A DNA stretch of 64,000 bases from Asaia platycodi JCM 25414 (GTDB taxonomy: Bacteria; Pseudomonadota; Alphaproteobacteria; Acetobacterales; Acetobacteraceae). The first letter of the stretch is position 1. Each line of letters opens with the position of its first letter. Of this stretch, positions 58,692 to 64,000 are shown one piece after another. The notes under the pieces were generated by a model that was given only the letters and a program-made list of their open reading frames with translations, searched no databases and was not told the origin of the DNA. Position numbers and translations under genes: made by a program. The stretch covers positions 175,065 to 239,064 of the forward strand of contig NZ_BAKW01000004.1 in assembly GCF_000614545.1 (NCBI RefSeq), in the 5' to 3' direction.

Positions 58692-59562
58692 TCAATAGGC
58701 GTAGGCAAGTCCTGCACGCAGCGTCAAACCGTTCTGTATGCCGCTTGACACCACTTTCTCGGAAATCTGTCCTTCGCTGGCGTTCTGATAGCGGGAGCGG
58801 TAGCTATCGTGACCGTAAGACGTATAGGCGTAGTCTCCCCCAGCAGTCAGATGCCAGTGACGAGTCATACGATAATCCACGCCCAGACCACCTTCCCAAC
58901 GCGGACGAGTGGCTGATCTGCTCACACGGTAAGTCGTGGTATCGAGGATCTCGGCCCAACCAAAACGGCCACGGAGCACAAGGCGGTCAGTCAGGCATAA
59001 TCGGCATTCAAGCCGAGTCCTACGAAGAACGCATTCTGCCCCCCAAATGAATAAGACCCGTAGCTGTCATACCCCCCCTGCACGAAAGGTGTGACAAGCG
59101 CCTTGTCATTGAGGAGAAGAAATCCCTTGCCGATCTCTCCACGTGTGTAGGTTGAGCGTGCATCGTCTCCGCCTCCCATTCGCCAGGAACCTTGGCTGTA
59201 AGAGGATGAGTAGCTATGGGCATATTTGTCATTACGCGTTCCCGCGCCGAGACGGAAAAGCGCCGAAGCATAAATGTTATGTACGCGCCCGAGATCGAAC
59301 ATACTGGCGGCATCGACCTGAAAACCTGGCACCCACCGATACGCCGCGACCGGGATTGCGAGCTGTAGCTAGTTGGGCCGTACCATCGACCGCCAGTACT
59401 TTTCGACTGCGACCCATAGCCCCCGACGAGATTATCGAAAATACCCGCCATGGACACCCCGACTTCACGATTGACCGCAACGACAGGCAATGGGTCGGCC
59501 AGAGCCGTTGAGACGGTCAGGATGGAGGCAAGAGAGAGCACGAAACCTGAAATTTTAAGCAT
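58692..59562 (-). CDS. Outer-membrane beta-barrel protein (two frame breaks)
   Basis: About 290 residues. Signal peptide MLKISGFVLSLASILTVSTA (cleaved after ALA), then a Tyr/Gly/Ser-rich region and amphipathic strands: HNIYASALFRLGAGTRNDKY, EIGKGFLLLNDKALVTPFVQ, NAFFVGLGLNADYA, LVLRGRFGWAEILDTTTYRV and the final LTLRAGLAYAY ending in an aromatic, as in BAM substrates. Breaks near 59340 and 58988. It resembles OmpA-like or autotransporter-type porin barrels, but no exact family is named. Monocistronic on the minus strand. Confidence 0.72.
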
Positions 59563-59652
59563 GAGGGTTCCAGAAAGAAACGAAATGTATCCCTCTGAAA
59601 CCCAAAGCCAGCAGCCAGTCAATGTTTCGACAAGGCAATCAAGAGAAAGTCA

Positions 59653-60728
59653 TTATTCGTTATAAAAGGGATAATCCGTGTACCCTTCTTCGCCCCGGCT
59701 ATACCACGTCTTCATGGTATCGGACTGAAGTGGGAGATCGCGCTTCAGACGCTCTGGAAGATCAGGGTTCGCAATGAATTTACGACCGAAAGCGATGGCG
59801 TCAGCTGTGCCATTAGCGACGGTTTCGAGCGCCTCTTCACGTGTATAGTCCTGATTAAGGACCAGAGCGCCCCTGAATACTTCACGAATCGGCCCATGCA
59901 GCTTCGGCTGGTCTGTCTTGCCGAAAGTGCCGTTCTCGCCAGGCTCGCGCAGTTCGAGAAAGCCGATGCCAAGATCGCTGAGCAGTTTGGCGGCGGGCAC
60001 GAAGACCGTCTCCGGGGCACTGTCGATGCAGCCTGGGTGTCGCCATTGGGCGAGAGACGCACTGATACGCGCTCGGCGCCGATGGTCGCGATTACCCGTT
60101 CGGTTACTTCACGAAGAAGGCGGATACGGTTCTCGGGTGAGCCACCATATTCGTCCTCGCGATGATTGGTGCCATCGCGTAGGAACTCATCGATCAGATA
60201 GCCATTAGCCGCATGAATCTGCACGCCATCGAAGCCCGCCTCGATCGCGTTACGGGCCGCCACTTCGTACTCGCCCAGAATACGTGTGATATCGTCCTTT
60301 GTCAGCGCGCGCGCCTGCTCGGGATCCTGCTTGCCGTCATAGGTGTGGATCTGCCCCGGTGCGGAAGTGGGCGAGCTTGAAACAGGCTGCTGACCGGTTA
60401 CGCTGGGATGCACCATGCGGCCCATATGCCAGAGCTGGACGACAATCTTGCCACCCTTGTCATGAACGGCTTTCGTAATCGGCTTCCAGGCCTCTACCTG
60501 CTCGGCAGACCAGATACCTGGCGCGTAAGGCCAGCCAAGACCTTCACGGCTGATTCCGGTCGCCTCGGAGATAATGAGCCCAGCAGAGGCGCGCTGTGCA
60601 TAATACTCAGCCATGATCGGCGTCGGCACGTGCTCGCGCGTCCCGCGGCCGCGCGTCAGCGGCGACATGAGTATGCGGTTCTTTGCGTCGATGGCGCCAA
60701 GCTGGATCGGATCGAACAGAGTTGTCAT
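59653..60728 (-). CDS. Old Yellow Enzyme-family alkene reductase (frame broken near 60030)
   Basis: About 358 residues, FMN-dependent TIM-barrel reductase of enones, maleimides and nitro compounds (NemA-like). Motifs: LFDPIQLGAIDAKNRILMSP, LIISEATGISREGLGWPYAP, VVQLWHMGRMVHPS, the substrate-binding VQIHAANGYLIDEFLRDGTN and EDEYGGSPENRIRLLREV, and the FMN phosphate part IAFGRKFIANPDLPERL. One G added at CCCAGG-CTGC gives GDTQGCIDSAPE. It is divergent from an ArsR-type regulator with a palindrome between, a recurrent electrophile-response pairing. Confidence 0.94.
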
Positions 60729-60762
60729 AATGCTGTGTCCTCATGAACCCGTGGGGGTTTAA

Positions 60763-60778
60763 TTCGATTTTGATCGAA
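60763..60778. promoter_or_regulatory. Operator palindrome between alkene reductase and ArsR-type gene
   Basis: TTCGAT-TTTG-ATCGAA, a perfect 6-bp inverted pair, lies 35 bases before the reductase start and 74 before the regulator start. Confidence 0.6.
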
Positions 60779-60851
60779 CAATATCAGGAATGGGGACGCG
60801 TCTGTCTCAAGACAACCCCTCCCCCGCATTTTTTGGAACCGGACGACGCTG

Positions 60852-61148
60852 ATGGCTGACTATGACCACCCCGCTTCAGAAAGCCTGACCCTGCTGGGCG
60901 TCCTGCGCGGTCTGGCCGACCCGATCCGTCTGGAAATCGTTCAGCACCTCGGTTCGGTTCCCGAAGCTAGTTGTGCCGCACTGCTTGGTGATCGGCCTCG
61001 GTCGAGCATGTCCCATCATTTTCAGGTGCTTCGGGAGAGCGGCTTGCTGCATACGCGCATACAGGGTGTGCAGCATTTCAACTCGCTACGCAAAGCCGAT
61101 CTCGACCTGCGCTTTCCCGGCCTCATGGATGCCGTTCTGGCAGGATAG
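60852..61148 (+). CDS. ArsR-family winged-helix repressor
   Basis: A 98-residue regulator. LLGVLRGLADPIRLEIVQHL is the first helix pair and SSMSHHFQVLRESGLLHTRI the recognition helix and wing, ending FNSLRKADLDLRFPGLM. A single Cys (ASCAALL) near the recognition helix may sense electrophiles, as in other regulators beside Old Yellow Enzymes. No CxCxxC metal site is present, so arsenic sensing is unlikely. It probably represses the divergent reductase through the TTCGAT/ATCGAA site. Confidence 0.85.
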   Translation: MADYDHPASESLTLLGVLRGLADPIRLEIVQHLGSVPEASCAALLGDRPRSSMSHHFQVLRESGLLHTRIQGVQHFNSLRKADLDLRFPGLMDAVLAG

Positions 61149-61205
61149 GCAGTCGCAGGCCGCACCGTAAAACAATAAGCGTCCAAGCGCGAAAGGTTCG
61201 AGATA

Positions 61206-63327
61206 ATGCTCCGTTTTCTACTTTCCTGGCATGGCACGATCCTCTGTCACGACACGACGCGACTCTTCCTCGCCTTCCCGGCGACGGCTGCCACGGGTTA
61301 TGCGCGACCCGTGTTGCTCAACGAGGCGAACAATCTTGTGGAAGGACCTTTTTCCCTCACTGTTATCCCTAACGTCGCTCATGATTTCATCGATGCCATC
61401 GGGTTAGGCTCAGGGGGTAGCTTTCTGACAGCCATTCCGGATGACACCCTTCGCCTCAGTGAGGCCTGCGACAGATGGGAGCAGTTCCTGCCCGTGTCTC
61501 TCGACATGCTTCCTGCACTGGCGCTCTCACTTCCCGGAGCTGGATGGATCGCGAGGGCCATGTCGCACGTGGAAGGCTGGCAGAGTTTACACTTACACTG
61601 GGCGAGAGGCGGCTCGCCTTGGAAGGCTTCGAAGCGGCGCCGGACGGCACGTTTCATCACACGACAACCAATCTTTTCCTGCGTCCCTGGCCCGATGAGA
61701 AAGTCGGATGCGCCCTCTCTGCCGTTCTCGTCGCACTACAAATCGGCAAGACGGATCGGGAGACGATCTGGGCTCAATTGCCTGAACTGGCGAGACAGAT
61801 CACGCTGGTACTCGCCGAGCCCAACCAATCCGGCCATCTCTACTATCTCGCGCGTCTCTGCACTTTGGTAGGGCTCTTCTCAGAGGCCCATCTCTGTCTG
61901 GAGGCGCTTGCAGGCGCCGTGAACGAGGCAGATCGTCTTTGGGCACGATCCATCGTCGCCAAAAGCGCTGAGGATGAGGAGGCGGCCATACTCCTTCTCA
62001 GCAAGGCTTTTACCCTCGGTGCCAGAGCGACGCTCGACGACGACGCAATTGAACATGGCGTTGCGCGCATCTTTTCCAGAGATGACACACACAGAAATTT
62101 CATGGGTATTCTCGGCAAGATCCGCGGGGTCTCGTTTACTGACGCCTTCGATCTGGCGCTTGTCCCCGGCAAGCTCTCACCCCATGCCTCTCATGAAACG
62201 AAAGCCGCGTATTATGAGGCACTTGAAGTCAACTGGTGTGCCTGCCCACAGGCCGGTCGATCCGCGTTCATTACCCGGGAAACACGCCTGAACGGCGTAT
62301 CGCACTCACTACGCCTGATCCAGGGTCATGACTCCTGGCTCAACGGTGAGGTTGCAGAAGCCAACGCACATTACGACGCTGCGCGCATCCTGGCCGTTCA
62401 GAACGGGTTCGAGTTTATGCATTTCAATTGCGGTGCCTATTCCTGCTGACCGATACGCCTCGCCCGCCCGAACCCCATGCCCTGAGCGTTGCTGCCTGGC
62501 AGTGGCATTGGGCATCACTGCCCGAGATCACCCCTGAGATCTGTCTCGTTGCAGGATGCGACGCCACCTATTTCCGCTTCGTGCCCAAGCTGCTGGCCTC
62601 GCTGATTCAGGCTGCTAAAAGTGCCGAGCCGCCCGCCTTCTTCCATCTGGTACTCGGCATTACTGACCCCAATGACGAGCAGGTCGCCTTTCTCAAGGCA
62701 TGCAGCGCCATCCTTGTCGAAAAAAACCTCAACGTGCGGATCAGCTTTGCCTGCGGGCCCTTGAGCTATCCCGATGGAGCAAGTTTTTCCTGCATACGCT
62801 ATCTGATCCTGCCCGAAATCGCGAAACGGCACGCCTGTCCCGTGCTGACCCTCGATATCGACGCCATGATCCCGCGCGAATTTCCAGGTCTCGTTAGCAC
62901 GCTCAAGGCCAATTACGATTACGGCTTTCGACTCTATGCCTTCGACCGGGAAGGACGCCAGTTTTTCGGGGAGCCATGGGGTTTCGGCGCTGGCGTCTCG
63001 TATTTTGGCGAGCCCGACCGACTGCCGCAGATCGCTCAGGCGCTGCACGACTATATCGTTACCGCCTATAGGGCGTCGAACACGACCAATTGGTGCGTCG
63101 ATCAATGCGCGCTCTCGGGCGTCTATCACCGTTACATCGCGCCGCGCTGGAGCACGTTGCGTATGCGCTTCATGGATGACGATCCGGCGATTATCGTCAT
63201 GCCGCATCACGTGAGCATGGATAAGGAAGCATTCGGCGCGTGGAACGGTATCGTGGATATGGCGCCGGTTTACAGAGCCCTTGGCGTCGACCCGGAGCTG
63301 GCCTGTCGGCTGGGGGAACCGGCATGA
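61206..63327 (+). CDS. Large beta-trefoil / glycosyltransferase-like protein, family not recognised (two frame breaks)
   Basis: About 706 residues after repair near 61570 and 62440. The first 115 residues (LLSWHGTILCHDTTRLFLAF ... DRWEQFLPVS) look like a beta-trefoil or fascin-like module. A helical middle part follows (LYYLARLCTLVGLFSEAHLC; AAILLLSKAFTLGARATLDD), TPR-like. The C-terminal 270 residues resemble a GT-A fold: ICLVAGCDATYFRFVPKLLA, FHLVLGITDPNDEQVAFLKA, and LTLDIDAMIPREF as a DxD-like site, then NTTNWCVDQCALSGVY. Not membrane-bound. It could be a glycosyltransferase of family 8 type; I do not claim a reaction. Confidence 0.65.
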
Positions 63328-63428
63328 CGGAAGACCCTGCTCTGCCGTGCTGCGGCTCAGCTGAAACCTGTTCTCCTCATGCGGGGAAAGACATCCGCGC
63401 CGCCCTGACCCCGTCAGGCTCCTGCACA

Positions 63429-63773
63429 TCAAGGCGCAAGGACGAATTGCGCCGCGACCTGATTGGTCTCCGGGTTCCAGATCACGATGCGGTCGCCCTG
63501 CGGGCCGTTGATCTGCACCGCAACGGAGCCATCGGGCCTGACAGCCTCGGCAACGATCCGCCCGCCACCGGCAAGTACGAAACGGGGCGCCTCACCCTGA
63601 GACACTGATCGAAAGAGACCCTGTGTGGCCATGGCGGGTTTTCTGTGACCGGGGGACATGGCGCGGTGTACGATCACTCCAATGAGCCCCGCTGTCCCCA
63701 GCACGATAAGAATGCCCATGACGACGACGGCTGCCACGAGAGAGCGGGAAACCTTGGGCGGGGGCGTATCCAT
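63429..63773 (-). CDS. Single-span inner-membrane protein, DUF6476-like
   Basis: A 114-residue protein: short cytoplasmic tail MDTPPPKVSRS, one span LVAAVVVMGILIVLGTAGLI, and a periplasmic beta-rich domain (RFVLAGGGRIVAEAVRPDGS, VQINGPQGDRIVIWNPETN). The layout matches the alphaproteobacterial DUF6476 family that commonly sits next to an RluA synthase, as here (divergent, 34 bases). Function unknown. Confidence 0.7.
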   Translation of the reverse strand: MDTPPPKVSRSLVAAVVVMGILIVLGTAGLIGVIVHRAMSPGHRKPAMATQGLFRSVSQGEAPRFVLAGGGRIVAEAVRPDGSVAVQINGPQGDRIVIWNPETNQVAAQFVLAP

Positions 63774-63806
63774 GGCGACAAACGATCCTAGTTGCTAAAG
63801 GGGCGC

Positions 63807-64000
63807 ATGACCGACGCCAGCGCCAACATATCCACCCGATTCGATTTTAGGGTTACGCCCGAACAGGCGGGGCAGCGCCTCGACCGTTTTCTGGCCGATG
63901 CGATCGGTTCCCTCTCCCGCTCACGCGTCAAATCCCTGATCGAAGCCGGGCAGGTTTACTGCGATGGCACCATCATACGCGAGCCTTCGGAAACCACCAG
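63807..64000 (+). CDS. RluA-family pseudouridine synthase (5' part, cut by window edge)
   Basis: The first 64 residues, starting ATG 63807 with AAAGGGG just upstream. After MTDASANISTRFDFRVTPEQ comes an S4 RNA-binding domain: AGQRLDRFLADAIGSLSRSR, VKSLIEAGQVYCDG. This is the usual opening of RluC/RluD-type large-subunit rRNA pseudouridine synthases; the catalytic GRLD part lies beyond the window. Confidence 0.88.
   Translation, partial: MTDASANISTRFDFRVTPEQAGQRLDRFLADAIGSLSRSRVKSLIEAGQVYCDGTIIREPSETT

Noticed and set aside
60852..61148. Arsenic resistance regulator
   Set aside because: The ArsR metal-binding Cys motif is absent and no ars genes are near; the neighbour is an Old Yellow Enzyme.

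Overview
The window looks like a chromosomal piece from an acetic acid bacterium (family Acetobacteraceae, Alphaproteobacteria); genus not resolvable from sequence alone, though Asaia, Kozakia and Gluconobacter relatives fit. The evidence is a circularly permuted two-piece tmRNA gene, an alpha-type SspB next to it, an OprB sugar porin, a periplasmic GalM, SelT/W-like and DUF6476-like small genes, and fairly high, even GC. No insertion sequence, prophage, CRISPR array or replication origin was seen.

Layout. 1-4 kb: start of pstC, then two surface-glycan glycosyltransferases. 4-8 kb: MFS exporter, AtzH-like protein, dps and an RTX-like beta-repeat protein. 8-14 kb: an oxidative-stress block, ahpC-ahpF-topoisomerase IB-aldo/keto reductase on the minus strand, divergent from oxyR. 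14-17 kb: lytic transglycosylase, small membrane proteins, thyX, ssrA and sspB. 17-20 kb: a TetR-controlled operon (YecD-like hydrolase, AbrB-type permease, VOC protein). 20-24 kb: YceI/cytochrome b561/YceI, and azoR divergent from its LysR regulator. 24-27.6 kb: queuosine operon queA-tgt-queG plus a ribbon-helix-helix protein. 27.6-34 kb: a DUF2778 (L,D-transpeptidase-like) gene coupled to a small membrane protein, a hybrid histidine kinase with a ParD-like amino terminus, a DjlA-type co-chaperone and a TauE permease. 34-42.6 kb: galM, mlaA-mlaC, GNAT, ettA, tRNA-Ile2, SelT/W-like, ppa, oprB. 42.7-53.5 kb: a minus-strand block of type I secretion ABC exporter and HlyD adaptor, a Sel1-repeat protein, glycosyltransferases and an unrecognised protein. 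54-64 kb: CobW-like fragment, metH, ydcF, a beta-barrel protein, an Old Yellow Enzyme with ArsR regulator, a large beta-trefoil/glycosyltransferase-like protein, a DUF6476-like gene and the start of an RluA synthase.

A dominant feature is the large number of broken reading frames (more than 40 in about 30 genes, including essential or near-essential ones such as ppa and metH). At almost every break inspected, adding one base to a short homopolymer (for example GG to GGG, CC to CCC) restores the family sequence. I therefore read them as sequencing or assembly deletions, not real pseudogenes, and annotate whole genes across the breaks.

Together the genes describe an aerobic, surface-glycan-rich bacterium with strong peroxide and electrophile defence. 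The most unusual items are the ParD-histidine kinase fusion, the secretion/glycosylation block, and the TetR operator lying inside the regulator's own coding sequence on top of the divergent promoter.
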